A stretch of 64,000 bases of DNA from an uncultured Hyphomicrobiales bacterium (lineage in GTDB: Bacteria; Pseudomonadota; Alphaproteobacteria; Rhizobiales; Beijerinckiaceae). This document shows, in pieces, positions 24,725-33,970 of the stretch. Location: NCBI GenBank assembly GCA_903847605.1, contig CAINED010000012.1, positions 1 to 64,000 on the forward strand, written 5' to 3'. Every line of letters begins with the position of its first letter. The stretch's first letter is position 1. The translations under genes were made by a program, and so were the position numbers. Under the pieces are notes generated by a model. It had not been told where the DNA came from. It saw only the letters and a program-made list of their open reading frames with translations, and did not search any database.

Positions 24725-25506
24725 CAATCCTTGTAACCGGGGTCTATCCTGTCGAGTCGTGCGAGATGCGCAGGCCAAGCATCGGGGCGCGCGCCGCCTG
24801 GCACGTCATCACGCGCATGCTGGCGCGCGGCGTGTTCGATCACCTGTTCGGAAAGCTGGATGAACGGCCTTCCCGTACCGAGCACGGCGAGTTGGACCTT
24901 GCAGACTTTTTCGAGATTCATCATCGCGTGATAGGCGCGCCCGACCGTCGGCTGGCACACCAGCAGCCCGTGATTGCGCAGGATCATCGCATTGGCCTTG
25001 CCGAGATCGCGAACAAGGCGCGCCCGCTCGTCGAGGTCGTCGGACTTTCCCTCGTAGTCGTGATAGGCGACGCGATCGCCTGCAAAGCGCAGCGCCTTCT
25101 GGCACAGCGGCAAAAGCCCTTCCTCGAGACACGACACAGCCATACCCGCCACGGTATGTGTATGGACGATGCAATGCGCATCCTCGCGCGCGCCATGGAT
25201 GGCCGAGTGAATCACGAAGCCCGCGGGATTGATGCCGTAGGGCGTCTCCTGCAGGATATTGCCATCGATATCGATCTTGACGAGGTTCGACGCGCTCACC
25301 TGCGAGAACAGGAGACCATAGGGATTGATGAGAAAGTGATTGCTCTCGCCCGGCACACGCAGGGTGATATGCGTCGCCGTGCCATCGTCCATTCCGGCAA
25401 GCGCAATCAGACGATAGCAGGCGGCAAGGTCAGTGCGCGCCTTGCGTTCGGCCTCCGTGATCGCGGCGCCGGTCGCGCGCTTCAGCGCAACGGGTTTGAC
25501 TGTCAT
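24724..25506 (-). CDS. Class II aldolase/adducin family protein
   Basis: A 260-residue zinc-dependent class II aldolase/adducin-fold protein. Recognisable parts: DDGTATHITLRVPGESNHFLINP, EDAHCIVHTHTVAGMAVS with the metal-binding His pair, and NAMILRNHGLLVCQPTVGRAYHAMMNLEKVCKVQL. It is the first gene of a pair with the amidohydrolase. Together they suggest ring-cleavage lactone hydrolysis and retro-aldol steps, but the exact pathway is inference. Confidence 0.87.
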   Translation of the reverse strand: MTVKPVALKRATGAAITEAERKARTDLAACYRLIALAGMDDGTATHITLRVPGESNHFLINPYGLLFSQVSASNLVKIDIDGNILQETPYGINPAGFVIHSAIHGAREDAHCIVHTHTVAGMAVSCLEEGLLPLCQKALRFAGDRVAYHDYEGKSDDLDERARLVRDLGKANAMILRNHGLLVCQPTVGRAYHAMMNLEKVCKVQLAVLGTGRPFIQLSEQVIEHAARQHARDDVPGGARPDAWPAHLARLDRIDPGYKD

Positions 25507-25634
25507 CGTTTCCTCCGCTGATTTTTCGCAATGCTAGCGCGACCGCAGCCCAAGCGAAAGTCATTCGCCCGGGCGCATCAGCCATGACGAGAGGCTATTT
25601 CACGGATCGGAGGGAAACGGTTGGGACGAGAAGC

Positions 25635-26030
25635 TTACAGCGCGTTGCGGATTTGCATCGCGAGTATTTTCCAGTTGATGGGCTTGGCGGCGAAATTCGC
25701 GATCCCCAGCCGGTAAGCGGCGTTGACGGTGGCGAGGTCGTCCGACCCTGTCGCAAAAATGATCGGCAGGCTCTTGTAGCGCGAATCCGCGCGCAGCGCC
25801 CCAATCAGTTCGAGCCCGTTCATGCCGGGCATGTCGAAATCCGTCACGACGATGTCGAAAGCCGACTGCTTCATTTGTTCCATCGCCGCCTGCGCGGAGC
25901 CAGCCGTCACGACGGTGAGATCGGCAGCCGCCAGATGGATTTGCGCGAATTCCCTCAAGATCGGATCGTCGTCGATCAAGAGCAGCCGGCGCGCCCGCGC
26001 CGGCTCCGGTGGCTTGGAGGACATGCTCAT
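25635..26030 (-). CDS. Single-domain response regulator (REC only)
   Basis: A 131-residue CheY-like receiver: LLLIDDDPILREF (acidic pocket), TDFDMPGMNGLEL (phospho-accepting Asp), IFATGSDD (Thr) and FAAKPINW (Lys). No output domain. The start is ATG 26030; a further in-frame stretch upstream is antisense coding noise. It begins 28 bases after the IscU-like gene on the same strand. No histidine kinase is nearby, so its partner is elsewhere. Confidence 0.88.
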   Translation of the reverse strand: MSMSSKPPEPARARRLLLIDDDPILREFAQIHLAAADLTVVTAGSAQAAMEQMKQSAFDIVVTDFDMPGMNGLELIGALRADSRYKSLPIIFATGSDDLATVNAAYRLGIANFAAKPINWKILAMQIRNAL

Positions 26031-26058
26031 GATTGTCAGTCTCGCCCAGAGAAAGAGT

Positions 26059-26514
26059 TCAGCCGGCCGTAGCCCGTTCGATCTGCGCCGCCTCGATCTT
26101 GCCGATCGCATCGACGACGGCATCGAAGGTCAGCAGGGTCGACGCGTGTCGCGCCTTGTAGTCGCGCACGGGTTCGAGCACGGCGATATCCGCCCACTTG
26201 CCTTCGCGCGGCGGTTCGCCGCCTTCCTTCAGCATTCGGCGGACCTGATCGCGCAGCTTGCGCAGTTCGTCCGGCGTCGACCCCACGACGTTATGCGCCA
26301 TGATCGAGGACGAAGCCTGCCCGAGCGCGCAGGCTTTCACCTCGTGGGCGAAATCCGAGACCTTGCCGTCCCGAATGGCGAGGTCGACGGTAACAGTCGA
26401 GCCGCAAAGTTTGGAATGCGCCGTAGCCGTAGCCTGGGGCGCGGCCAGCCGTCCCTGCCGCGGGATATTGGCCGCCAGTTCCAGGATGCGCTTGTTGTAG
26501 ATGTCGTCCAGCAT
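26059..26514 (-). CDS. IscU/NifU-like iron-sulfur cluster scaffold protein
   Basis: A 151-residue NifU-N / IscU-fold protein. Conserved parts: MLDDIYNKRILELAANIPRQG, KLCGSTVTVDLAIRDGKV (first Cys) and EVKACALGQASSSIM (second Cys), with the usual third Cys not seen near the C terminus. It is divergent from folE with a 210-base gap, an arrangement commonly seen in this order. The divergence at the third Cys suggests a specialised relative rather than the main scaffold. Confidence 0.85.
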   Translation of the reverse strand: MLDDIYNKRILELAANIPRQGRLAAPQATATAHSKLCGSTVTVDLAIRDGKVSDFAHEVKACALGQASSSIMAHNVVGSTPDELRKLRDQVRRMLKEGGEPPREGKWADIAVLEPVRDYKARHASTLLTFDAVVDAIGKIEAAQIERATAG

Positions 26515-26724
26515 GAAGTCCCCGTTCCGGCAGCCGCCGGATCGCGTCGCGATTTGGAGCGAATATAGGTATTCTCGCGGAAAATGCCAAAAGTATCCAG
26601 AATCCATCCATTTAGGGGCAGTTGCGCGCGCGCCGCGGCAATAGGGGGAAGTAAAATTTATTTTTGTGGTCCACAACGGAAGTTCATGCGTAGAATAAGC
26701 TGTTGATACGCAAGGAGGCTCCAC

Positions 26725-27378
26725 ATGGACGCAGTGGTTAAGACCTCGACTTCAGAAATTGCCGGGTTTGACCGCCCCGCAGTCGCTGTTGTCGAACCCC
26801 AGCATACGCTTCGCCCGACGCAGCAGGAGGCCGAGGAGGCCGTTCGAACGCTGCTTCGCTGGGCGGGGGAAAATCCCGGCCGCGAAGGGCTGCTCGACAC
26901 GCCAACGCGCGTCGTGAAGGCCTATCGGGAACTATTCCGCGGCTACGATCAGGACGGCGAGGAGATGCTGTCAAAGGTCTTCGAGGAAGTCGAGGGCTAC
27001 GACGACATGGTGCTGGTGAAGGACATCCCCTTCGCCTCCCATTGCGAGCATCACATGGTGCCTTTCGTCGGCAAGGCGCATATCGCCTATTACCCCAACG
27101 GCGGCGTTGTCGGCCTGTCGAAGCTTGCCCGCGTTGTCGATGTCTATGCGCGACGCCTGCAAACGCAGGAAACCATGACGGCGCAGATAGCGAACTCGAT
27201 TGAGACGGCGCTCAAGCCACGCGGCATCGCCGTACTCATCGAGGCCGAACACATGTGCATGTCCATGCGCGGCGTGCAGAAACACGGCGCGTCGACGATG
27301 ACCAGCCGTTTCACCGGCCTCTTTTCCAAGCCGGAAGAACAGGCGCGCTTCTTCACGCTGGTGCGCATGGGAAGCTGA
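26725..27378 (+). CDS. folE: GTP cyclohydrolase I (type IA)
   Basis: A 217-residue enzyme making 7,8-dihydroneopterin triphosphate from GTP, the first step of folate synthesis. Zinc and catalytic residues: [10 protein letters not shown] and [12 protein letters not shown], with [20 protein letters not shown] between. The ATG at 26725 has AAGGAGG upstream. It ends in a strong terminator at 27406-27433. Divergent IscU-like gene and nearby hisI fit the usual alphaproteobacterial order. Confidence 0.97.
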   Translation: MDAVVKTSTSEIAGFDRPAVAVVEPQHTLRPTQQEAEEAVRTLLRWAGENPGREGLLDTPTRVVKAYRELFRGYDQDGEEMLSKVFEEVEGYDDMVLVKDIPFASHCEHHMVPFVGKAHIAYYPNGGVVGLSKLARVVDVYARRLQTQETMTAQIANSIETALKPRGIAVLIEAEHMCMSMRGVQKHGASTMTSRFTGLFSKPEEQARFFTLVRMGS

Positions 27379-27405
27379 GTCTCGCGCAAGCCCATTGAAA
27401 AACCG

Positions 27406-27433
27406 ACGGCCGGTTCACGCAACCGGCCGTTTT
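27406..27433 (+). terminator. Rho-independent terminator after folE
   Basis: ACGGCCGGTT-CACGC-AACCGGCCGT is a perfect 10-bp stem followed by TTT, 28 bases after the folE stop. It works symmetrically, but only the rightward reading has a T-run after the stem. Confidence 0.9.
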
Positions 27434-27615
27434 CATGTGCGCTGGCGCACATTTGCGATTATCGCCGCATTCATAGTGCTTTGGCGCGCTGCCGAACTGG
27501 CTTATGCTTGAGCTTGCGAATGGATTTTGCCGGATGGCTTCGCCGCCCTGCTGCCAAAGTCTGCCGCCATGTTCGAAGCATTAAGACAGCCAAAGCGCCC
27601 AACCGGAGCTTCCAG

Positions 27616-28251
27616 ATGAAATCGACTGTTTCCTTTTCCGTGAAATCCGCCTTTGCCCTCGCCTTCGCGGCTATACTCGCTACGTCGAGCGCATCGATGG
27701 CGCAGAACAAGCCGCCGGCGCCCGGTGGACAGCAGGCTGCGCCTGGTCAGGAAGCCCCGCCACCCCCGCCAGTGAAGCCGACACCGCAGCAGACCGCCGC
27801 CGACGTCCAGTCCATCCAAGCCTGCATCAACGTGAAGTCGCCGGATGGCGAATTGCCGCCGGAAGGCCCCGCGCGCGACAAGGTGATGAAGGAAGCGGAA
27901 GGCGGACCGCAGGCCTGCGTCGGCTCCATCATCGAAGCATGCCAGAAATCTGGTGGCTCGGAAGAAACATGCATGCTGCGCGAGGCCACCGCCTGGCTCG
28001 CCTCGACCAATATCGACAAGGCCACCGAAACGAAATTCGGCGCGAAAAACGCCGGCGTCTACAAGGCGGCTTCGACGAAAATCATGGCCAACGCCGTGGC
28101 CCTCTGCCGGGCTGCGGCGTCCGTCTCGAACTGGGGCGCGGACGCGATCAAGAGCAATTCGCGCGATCTCGTCTTCGACCTGACACAGCCCTGCGTCTTC
28201 GACGCGATCGTTCAGCAGTCGCTGATCATCCTGGTCAACAAGCGCGGCTGA
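27616..28251 (+). CDS. Secreted Cys-containing hypothetical protein
   Basis: A 211-residue exported protein. A signal peptide (VKSAFALAFAAILATSSASM, cleaved near AQN) precedes a Pro/Gln-rich linker (APGGQQAAPGQEAPPPPP) and a helical domain with six Cys (IQACINV, PQACVGSI, IEACQKS, EETCMLRE, VALCRAAA, QPCVFDAI), a lysozyme-inhibitor/DUF1311-like pattern. The ATG at 27616 is chosen over the upstream frame because the signal starts there. Function unknown. A repeat element begins 44 bases after the stop. Confidence 0.72.
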   Translation: MKSTVSFSVKSAFALAFAAILATSSASMAQNKPPAPGGQQAAPGQEAPPPPPVKPTPQQTAADVQSIQACINVKSPDGELPPEGPARDKVMKEAEGGPQACVGSIIEACQKSGGSEETCMLREATAWLASTNIDKATETKFGAKNAGVYKAASTKIMANAVALCRAAASVSNWGADAIKSNSRDLVFDLTQPCVFDAIVQQSLIILVNKRG

Positions 28252-28295
28252 TTTTCGCGCTGACTGGCATTCTAGGTAAAGGACGCGGTGTTAGA

Positions 28296-28405
28296 GCGTG
28301 TCCCGAAAAAGTTGCAAGACTTTTTCGATCAGGACACGCTCCACTTTCTTGGATTGGCGCGATTTCTTATCGACCAGATGATTTCATCTGGTCGGAAAGC
28401 GCGCT
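28296..28405. repeat. Intergenic palindromic repeat, copy B
   Basis: The better-preserved copy of the element at 11778-11888. First stem GCGTGTCC (28296) / GGACACGC (28332); second stem CAGATG-ATTT-CATCTG (28375-28390); end GGTCGGAAAGCGCGCT. It lies between the stops of two convergent genes (27616-28251 and 28429-29013). No open frame is inside. Confidence 0.87.
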
Positions 28406-28428
28406 AGCCGCGTCCTTTTTCACGATCA

Positions 28429-29013
28429 TTATCTTTGCCGCGCGCTCTCGCGCTCCATTTCGCGCAAGCCCCGGCGTACACCGGCGCCTTCGCGTTGCCA
28501 GCGCTCCAGCGTCACGAAGTCCGAGGACTTGTAAGGGAAATTCTGCGAACCCTTGAAGACGCGAAAACCCTCGACCGCAACCACCACATCGCCGGCCGAT
28601 AGCGTATCGTCGTTGAAGAAAGCCGAAAGCGGTTTGCGCTCGACACGCACGACGCCGCTGCGCGCCTCGGCGCGGCGTTTCTGCGCTTCCTTGAGCCAGG
28701 CCTGACGTTCCGCCAGCTTGATCTGGATTGCAAAGCGGAAGAATTCGCGCTCGATATCGCCCGCCTCGCCGGCAGCGTTCCTGTGCAGCATCAACCCGCC
28801 GGGCATGCGCACGAAGTGGCGCCCGACGTTACCGCCGCCTTCCCTGGGATCGAAAACGCGCAAGGCGATGCGCTCGGCGCTGACGATGGCGTGCGGCAGT
28901 TTTGCGAGCGGCGTCTTGCCGCCCTGCGCGTCGGCCCCGGACGCGAGAAATAGCGCCAAGGTTAGCGCCATCGCGAAACCTGCGCTTCGCCCTCTGAAAA
29001 CTCTTCCGCCCAT
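28429..29013 (-). CDS. Secreted hypothetical protein
   Basis: A 194-residue protein with an N-terminal export signal (FAMALTLALFLASGADA-QG). The mature part is basic and mixed alpha/beta (SAERIALRVFDPREGG, HFVRMPGGLMLHRNAAGE, AGDVVVAVEGFRVFKGSQ, PYKSSDFVTLERW). I recognise no family. It starts 13 bases after the stop of the metallo-beta-lactamase-fold gene and is probably co-transcribed with it. Confidence 0.65.
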   Translation of the reverse strand: MGGRVFRGRSAGFAMALTLALFLASGADAQGGKTPLAKLPHAIVSAERIALRVFDPREGGGNVGRHFVRMPGGLMLHRNAAGEAGDIEREFFRFAIQIKLAERQAWLKEAQKRRAEARSGVVRVERKPLSAFFNDDTLSAGDVVVAVEGFRVFKGSQNFPYKSSDFVTLERWQREGAGVRRGLREMERESARQR

Positions 29014-29026
29014 CGTTCGCTGCAGA

Positions 29027-29845
29027 TCAATGGCCCGGCAGCACCATCACGGTCGGGCGCTTCGGCAACATATCACGATAGAGAAGCAGCGTCGGCGATT
29101 GCAGCGTCATCACCTCGAAATTCTCGCCCTGCGCGAGTTCCAAAAAGTCGCGCAACGTCGAACGGCCGAAGAAATGCATGGGAACTACGACGGGCGCGCC
29201 CATGGATTTCACGACACGCAGCATGGCGGTACGGCTCAACGTCATGGAACCGTCCACTGGAACCAGCGCGACGTCGATACGACCGAGTTGCTTGAGATGC
29301 TCCTGCGTCAATTCGTGATGAAGATGGCCGAGATGCGCGACGCACATCAGCGACGCCTCGAACACGAACATCGAATTGCCGCGATAATCCGTGCCGCCGT
29401 TCCAGTCGCGAAGGTTCGTCACGACATTGCGGATGCGCATGTCCTTCACGGTCACGTCATGGGCCGCCGCGCCCCCGCGCGGATCCCAGCCGCGCAGCAC
29501 ATGCTTGATGGCTGGCGGCGGATTGTGCGTGAAATGGGTGGAATGGGCGCGGTTCATGGTGATGACATCGGGCGGATCGGCCGGGCGCACGTAATCGTTG
29601 TAATCGGTCGCTACCTTCAGGCCCGCCGGCGTTTCCAAAAGGAACGTCGCATGGCCGATGAACGTCAGGGACAGCTGATCTTTCGCAACTGTAGCGGGAA
29701 TGATTCTGGCGGGCGCCTGCGAGAGAAGATGCGGACAGCCTTCCGCCTTGTTGTCCTGCGCCAGACGCAGGCCCGATGGCGCTGCGGCCGCCGCCGCGGC
29801 GACGGCGAAAAACGATATGGCGCTCAACACGGTCTTCGCGATCAT
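29027..29845 (-). CDS. Exported metallo-beta-lactamase-fold hydrolase, UlaG-like
   Basis: A 272-residue protein with a signal peptide (MIAKTVLSAISFFAVAAAAA) and a metallo-beta-lactamase fold: LTFIGHATFLLETPAGLKVATDYNDY opens it, then VAHLGHLHHEL, DGSMTL and VVVPMHFFGRS supply metal-site His/Asp. The canonical HxHxDH is replaced by RAHSTHFTHN, so the metal site is non-standard. ATG 29845 has AGGAGGG 8 bases upstream. It probably acts in the periplasm; substrate unknown. Confidence 0.8.
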   Translation of the reverse strand: MIAKTVLSAISFFAVAAAAAAAPSGLRLAQDNKAEGCPHLLSQAPARIIPATVAKDQLSLTFIGHATFLLETPAGLKVATDYNDYVRPADPPDVITMNRAHSTHFTHNPPPAIKHVLRGWDPRGGAAAHDVTVKDMRIRNVVTNLRDWNGGTDYRGNSMFVFEASLMCVAHLGHLHHELTQEHLKQLGRIDVALVPVDGSMTLSRTAMLRVVKSMGAPVVVPMHFFGRSTLRDFLELAQGENFEVMTLQSPTLLLYRDMLPKRPTVMVLPGH

Positions 29846-29971
29846 GGACAGGCCCTCCTGACACTCCATGATGACTCGATTTTCCGGCATTGCGAAGCAA
29901 ACATCCGTGAACGCCAGACGAAGGCCTGAGCCCGCCACCGCCCTGCCACGATTGGCGGCAAGATACCGGTC

Positions 29972-30739
29972 ATGTCCGCTACAAGAATGCTCATTCGTGC
30001 CGGCAAGATTGTCGCTGCCGGTTTCCTCGCCCTGTTTGCCTTGCCCATCGCCGCGCATAGCGTCGTCCACTGGAGCAAGGGCGGACCGGAGACATGGTCC
30101 TCGGCCGATTGGGGCTCCTCCGGTGAATTGCCGGAGGCCACTGCGCACGAGCCTGCGATGGTGCGCATCTATGCGGCGCGCACCGGCCGCTGGAAGGGAA
30201 ACTTCGCCGTCCATTCCTGGATCGCTTTCAAGGAAAAAGGCGCGGCGCGTTACGAGCGCTTCGACAAGGTCGGCTGGGGCATGCCGATCCGCGTCAACAA
30301 TTATCCGCCGGATGGCCTGTGGTATTCCAATCGCGGAAGCGCCGTATTCGCGGCCGATGGCGCGGAAGCGGAAAAGCTCATTCCGAAATTGCGGGAGGCT
30401 GTCGCGGCCTACCCCTACACCGCGCGCGGCAGCTACAGCGCCTGGCCCGGCCCGAACTCCAATACGTTCGTCTCCTGCGTGATGGCCCGGGTGCCGGAGA
30501 TCGCCGCAGCCCTGCCCCCGACCGCCATCGGCAAGGATTATCCCTGCGACGGCGGCTGGTTCGGCCGCACGCCGTCCGGCACCGGCTTCCGCCTGAATTT
30601 TGGCGGCTACGGTGGCCTCGCCGCCGGCTGGATCGAGGGGCTGGAACTCAACATCCTCGGAGCCGTTGCCGGCTTCGACATTCGCCGTCCCGCGATCAAG
30701 CTTCCAGGCTTCGGACGTATCGGCTTCGCACCTGCCTGA
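29972..30739 (+). CDS. DUF3750 domain-containing protein
   Basis: 255 residues with an N-terminal membrane anchor (IVAAGFLALFALPIAAHSVV) and a DUF3750 domain: VRIYAARTGRWKGNFAVHSWIAFKEKG, GMPIRVNNYPPDGLWYSNRG, YTARGSYSAWPGPNSNTFVSCV. The conserved His, Asn and Cys in HSW, NSNTFVSC resemble the layout of a thiol-hydrolase (NlpC/permuted papain-like) site, but this is inference. It is divergent from the MBL gene and upstream of hisI. Confidence 0.8.
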   Translation: MSATRMLIRAGKIVAAGFLALFALPIAAHSVVHWSKGGPETWSSADWGSSGELPEATAHEPAMVRIYAARTGRWKGNFAVHSWIAFKEKGAARYERFDKVGWGMPIRVNNYPPDGLWYSNRGSAVFAADGAEAEKLIPKLREAVAAYPYTARGSYSAWPGPNSNTFVSCVMARVPEIAAALPPTAIGKDYPCDGGWFGRTPSGTGFRLNFGGYGGLAAGWIEGLELNILGAVAGFDIRRPAIKLPGFGRIGFAPA

Positions 30740-30791
30740 TGCCGTCCTGACGCGCCCATGCTAATCACCGGCAGATGTCATCAAACGGGAA

Positions 30792-31214
30792 ATGGCGATG
30801 AACAGCAACGCCTTCGAATTCGCCCTGCGCGGCGCCAAGGCCGAGATCGAGGAAGGCCAGGGCTTCGCGCCGAAATTTGACGCGGATGGTCTCATCGTCT
30901 GCATCGCGCAGGAAGCTTCGACCGGCGAAATCCTGATGGTCGCCTATATGAATGCGCAAGCGCTCAAGCTGACGCTCGAAACCGGCGTTGCCCATTACTG
31001 GTCCCGCTCGCGCAATGAACTCTGGCGCAAGGGCGACACGTCGGGACAAGTGCAGACCGTTGTCGAGGCGCGCACCGATTGCGATCAGGACGCCATCCTC
31101 CTCAAGATCGTTGCCGGCGGCGACGGCAAGGCCTGCCACACCGGCCGAAAGTCATGTTTTTACCGTCGCATCGAAATAGCGGGTGGCGTTCGTCTCGTCA
31201 TGGCGGACAAATGA
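30792..31214 (+). CDS. hisI: Phosphoribosyl-AMP cyclohydrolase
   Basis: A 140-residue HisI, opening the adenine ring of phosphoribosyl-AMP in histidine synthesis. Zinc and active-site motifs: [44 protein letters not shown] and [13 protein letters not shown]. It is monofunctional (no HisE domain). ATG 30798 may be the true start, being better spaced from GGGAA, but 30792 is also possible. Its presence 3 kb from folE is the normal order in this bacterial group. Confidence 0.95.
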   Translation: MAMNSNAFEFALRGAKAEIEEGQGFAPKFDADGLIVCIAQEASTGEILMVAYMNAQALKLTLETGVAHYWSRSRNELWRKGDTSGQVQTVVEARTDCDQDAILLKIVAGGDGKACHTGRKSCFYRRIEIAGGVRLVMADK

Positions 31215-31353
31215 ACAAAACTGCCTCCGCAACCGGACCGCGCAGTTCGATTAAAACTCTGTCCACTTTCGAGGCGCAAACTCGTTTTATTGGAATTCCC
31301 GCAGCTATTTGGCCTGCCGTTGCGTTATCTGCGACAGCGCCGGGAGAGTTTCC

Positions 31354-32373
31354 ATGAACTGGTTTGGTGCAAGGCACATTGTGACGGAGAACGACGGCGC
31401 GGGCAGCGCCGGCGCGACGATGGCGCGGCCCAAGGGCCGGGCCCCGCGAATCGGACTTGCCGTCGGCGCAGGCGCAGCGCGCGGCTGGGCGCATATCGGC
31501 GTTTTGCGTGAACTTCAGAAGGCCGGCATCAAGCCGGATGTCGTCGCCGGCACGTCCATCGGCGCGGTGATCGGCGGTTGCTACAGCGCCGGCAAGCTCG
31601 ACGACATCGCGGATTTTGCGCTTGGCCTGAGCAAGCGGCGCATGTTCAGCCTGATGGATTTTTCGTTCTCTGGCTCGGGGCTCATTTCGGGGCTGCGGCT
31701 GAAGGAAAAACTCGAAGCGGCCATCGGCGACAAACGCATCGAGGACCTCGGCGTCCGATTTTCCGCAGTTGCGACGGAAATGGGTTCAGGCCATGAGCTC
31801 TGGCTGAGCAAAGGTTCGCTCGTCGATGCCGTGCGCGCATCCTACGCGCTTCCCGGCATCTTCGAACCCCTTCGTATCAACGGGCGCTGGCTGTTCGACG
31901 GCGCGCTCGTCAATCCGATCCCCGTCACCGTCTGCCGCGTCCTCGGCGCGGATTTCGTGATCGCACTCAACGTGAACGCCGACCTGCGCAGGGCCGCGGC
32001 ATCGGAAGAGGCTATCGCCGAGAAAGCGCTTGGCGACTATCAGGAAGAAGCCGAACACACGCGCCATTCGACGCTCGGATTTCTGCCGCTGCTGCGCAAC
32101 CCTGCAAGCCTGTTCCGCCGGCAGTTCGCGCGCGGCGACAACGGCGCGCCCGGCATCGCCACGGCAATGGTCGATGCGTTCAACATCACGCAAGACCGCA
32201 TCGCGCGCTCGCGGCTTGCTGGCGATCCTCCGGATTTCTCGATTGCGCCGCGCCTCACCAATATCGGCTTCTTCGATTTTCACCGAGCAGCGGAAATGAT
32301 CGCGCTCGGTGAAGAAGCGACGCGAAAATGCCTGCCCGAAATCCGCGAGCTTCTTGCAGCCGCGACCGCGTGA
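31354..32373 (+). CDS. Patatin-like phospholipase
   Basis: A 339-residue Ser-Asp dyad lipid acyl hydrolase. The oxyanion loop GLAVGAGAARGWAHIGVL, nucleophile GTSIGAVIGG and catalytic Asp in LFDGALVNPIP are all present, like RssA/YchK-type proteins. I start at ATG 31354 (MNWFGARHIV) with GGGAGA upstream. It follows hisI in the same direction. It probably acts on phospholipids at the membrane; substrate not known. Confidence 0.9.
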   Translation: MNWFGARHIVTENDGAGSAGATMARPKGRAPRIGLAVGAGAARGWAHIGVLRELQKAGIKPDVVAGTSIGAVIGGCYSAGKLDDIADFALGLSKRRMFSLMDFSFSGSGLISGLRLKEKLEAAIGDKRIEDLGVRFSAVATEMGSGHELWLSKGSLVDAVRASYALPGIFEPLRINGRWLFDGALVNPIPVTVCRVLGADFVIALNVNADLRRAAASEEAIAEKALGDYQEEAEHTRHSTLGFLPLLRNPASLFRRQFARGDNGAPGIATAMVDAFNITQDRIARSRLAGDPPDFSIAPRLTNIGFFDFHRAAEMIALGEEATRKCLPEIRELLAAATA

Positions 32374-32413
32374 CACAAAGCGTCACGCACAGCAAACCGT
32401 GCAATCGCTGGCG

Positions 32414-32845
32414 CTACGCCGTCGCGATATATTCTTTCAACGCCTGTTGCTCTTCCTCGAGCTGCGACAGCCGATGTTTGATGAGATCGCCGATCGACAC
32501 GACGCCGGCCAGCTTTCCGTCTTCGACGATGGGCATGTGACGGAAGCGTCCTGCCGTCATGCGTTGCATGACGCTCACTGCACTCGAAGCGAGATCCGTG
32601 GTCACGACTTTCTTGGTCATATGCGTGGAAACGCGATGATCCAGCGCGGCAGCTCCGCTTTCGGCAATAGCGCGCATGATATCGCGTTCGGAGAGAATCC
32701 CGACGATCTCGCCGGAAGCGCCGATGACAATGATCGCGCCGATGCCCTTCTGGGCCATCGTCTGCGCCGTTTCATGCAAACTCATGTCGGGCGTCGTCGT
32801 GATGACGTTTGTGCTCTTGCCGGAAAGTATGCTGGCGACGGACAT
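32414..32845 (-). CDS. CBS-domain pair protein
   Basis: A 143-residue protein made only of two CBS domains (a Bateman module): MSVASILSGKSTNVITTTPDMSLHE to IVGILSERDIMRAI, and RVSTHMTKKVVTTDLASSAVSVM to LAGVVSIGDLIKHRL. It probably binds adenosine nucleotides as an energy sensor. It is convergent with the patatin gene and downstream of the rhomboid gene. Confidence 0.9.
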   Translation of the reverse strand: MSVASILSGKSTNVITTTPDMSLHETAQTMAQKGIGAIIVIGASGEIVGILSERDIMRAIAESGAAALDHRVSTHMTKKVVTTDLASSAVSVMQRMTAGRFRHMPIVEDGKLAGVVSIGDLIKHRLSQLEEEQQALKEYIATA

Positions 32846-32955
32846 GAGGCAGCCTCCATCGTGCGTGCGGGGGGCCGCCGGGCAGCCCCGGTCCGATCAA
32901 GGATGCGCTCATCCTCGACAACTGGCAAGCACGTTCCGTTGCCGGGGCTGCGCCT

Positions 32956-33831
32956 TTACGCGCGATTGTCCTCGTCCGGCGTAAACTGCGGATATTGCCA
33001 CTTTGAAAGCACGGAAGGATTCAGCGGTGGAGGATCGATCAGCCCGAAAATCAGGAAACCGGCGATGAACCCGCCAGCATGCGCTTCCCAGGCAATCGCG
33101 GATGCGGTTATGCCCAACGGCGCCGCTGCGAAGCCGAAAATGAAATTGATTGCGAACCAGGTCAGCGTGAACTGAATAACCCGCCGGTCGCGAAAAGCTG
33201 CGACCAGCGAAACGGCCGGCAGCCGCGCGGCTATCTCCGGCGGATAAGATCCACCATAAATCGCAGGCCCCAGCGGGCCTCCCGGCTGGAAAACGAAACG
33301 GATGGCGGCAGCCATGATGCCCGATACGGCGGCGGACGCGCCGACCATCGGCACAAAATCGACGCGATGGAACAGGTAATAAAACAACGCCCCGGCAATA
33401 GCGGTCACTGCAAAAAGAGCGAGGAAGCGAAACCAACCGAAGCGACGCGCCACGGGGCCGCCGAAAGCGGCAAGCCAGAGACTGTTCACGCCCAGATGCA
33501 GCCAGTCGCCATGCAGCCCGGAATAAGTCAGCAGCGTCCAGGGCTGTGCGCTGCCGTCCTCCAGAAAATAGCGGGCAATATTCAATTGATCCGGCTGCCG
33601 CGCGATCGAAGTCAGATAAGCGGCGACAGCGTCGATATTCAACGCCGCCGTAAGTCGTCCGGGCACGAAGGCAAACCGGCGCAGGAATTCCCCGTCGCCG
33701 GTGACATCGAGCATGTACTCGCGCCACACGTGAATGAGGACGAGAACAGCGATTATCGCAACGATCACGCCGGGCATGTTGAAGACCGGTTCGCGCCGGC
33801 GCGGCCCGCGCTCGGGCGTGAAATCGTTCAA
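32956..33831 (-). CDS. Rhomboid-family intramembrane serine protease
   Basis: A 291-residue membrane protein with about six to seven helices. Catalytic Ser is in VGASAAVSGIMAAA and catalytic His in WEAHAGGFIAG; the WTLLTYSGLHGDWLHLGVNSLWL segment holds the L1/helix 2 region with the conserved His and Asn. It starts at TTG 33831, with GGAG 8 bases upstream. It cleaves membrane proteins within or near the bilayer; target unknown. Its leader lies just beyond the terminator of a candidate small RNA. Confidence 0.92.
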   Translation of the reverse strand: MNDFTPERGPRRREPVFNMPGVIVAIIAVLVLIHVWREYMLDVTGDGEFLRRFAFVPGRLTAALNIDAVAAYLTSIARQPDQLNIARYFLEDGSAQPWTLLTYSGLHGDWLHLGVNSLWLAAFGGPVARRFGWFRFLALFAVTAIAGALFYYLFHRVDFVPMVGASAAVSGIMAAAIRFVFQPGGPLGPAIYGGSYPPEIAARLPAVSLVAAFRDRRVIQFTLTWFAINFIFGFAAAPLGITASAIAWEAHAGGFIAGFLIFGLIDPPPLNPSVLSKWQYPQFTPDEDNRA

Positions 33832-33945
33832 AACACTGTCTCCGGTCCTGCGCTACCCGACTGGAAATGGCGGAGCCGCGCCGCGATTGCAAGACGGAGG
33901 ATGAAGGTAAGACCGCCAGCGGCTGCAAGAAGATTTTGCGCAAAG

Positions 33946-33970
33946 AAAAAGGGAGCCCCGAAGGACCCCC
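33946..33970 (-). terminator. Rho-independent terminator of the candidate small RNA
   Basis: Read leftward: GGGGGTCC-TTCG-GGGCTCCC, an 8-bp stem with two G-T pairs and a UUCG tetraloop, then TTTTTC. No protein-coding gene ends upstream of it on this strand, which is the main evidence for a separate RNA transcript. Confidence 0.8.
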
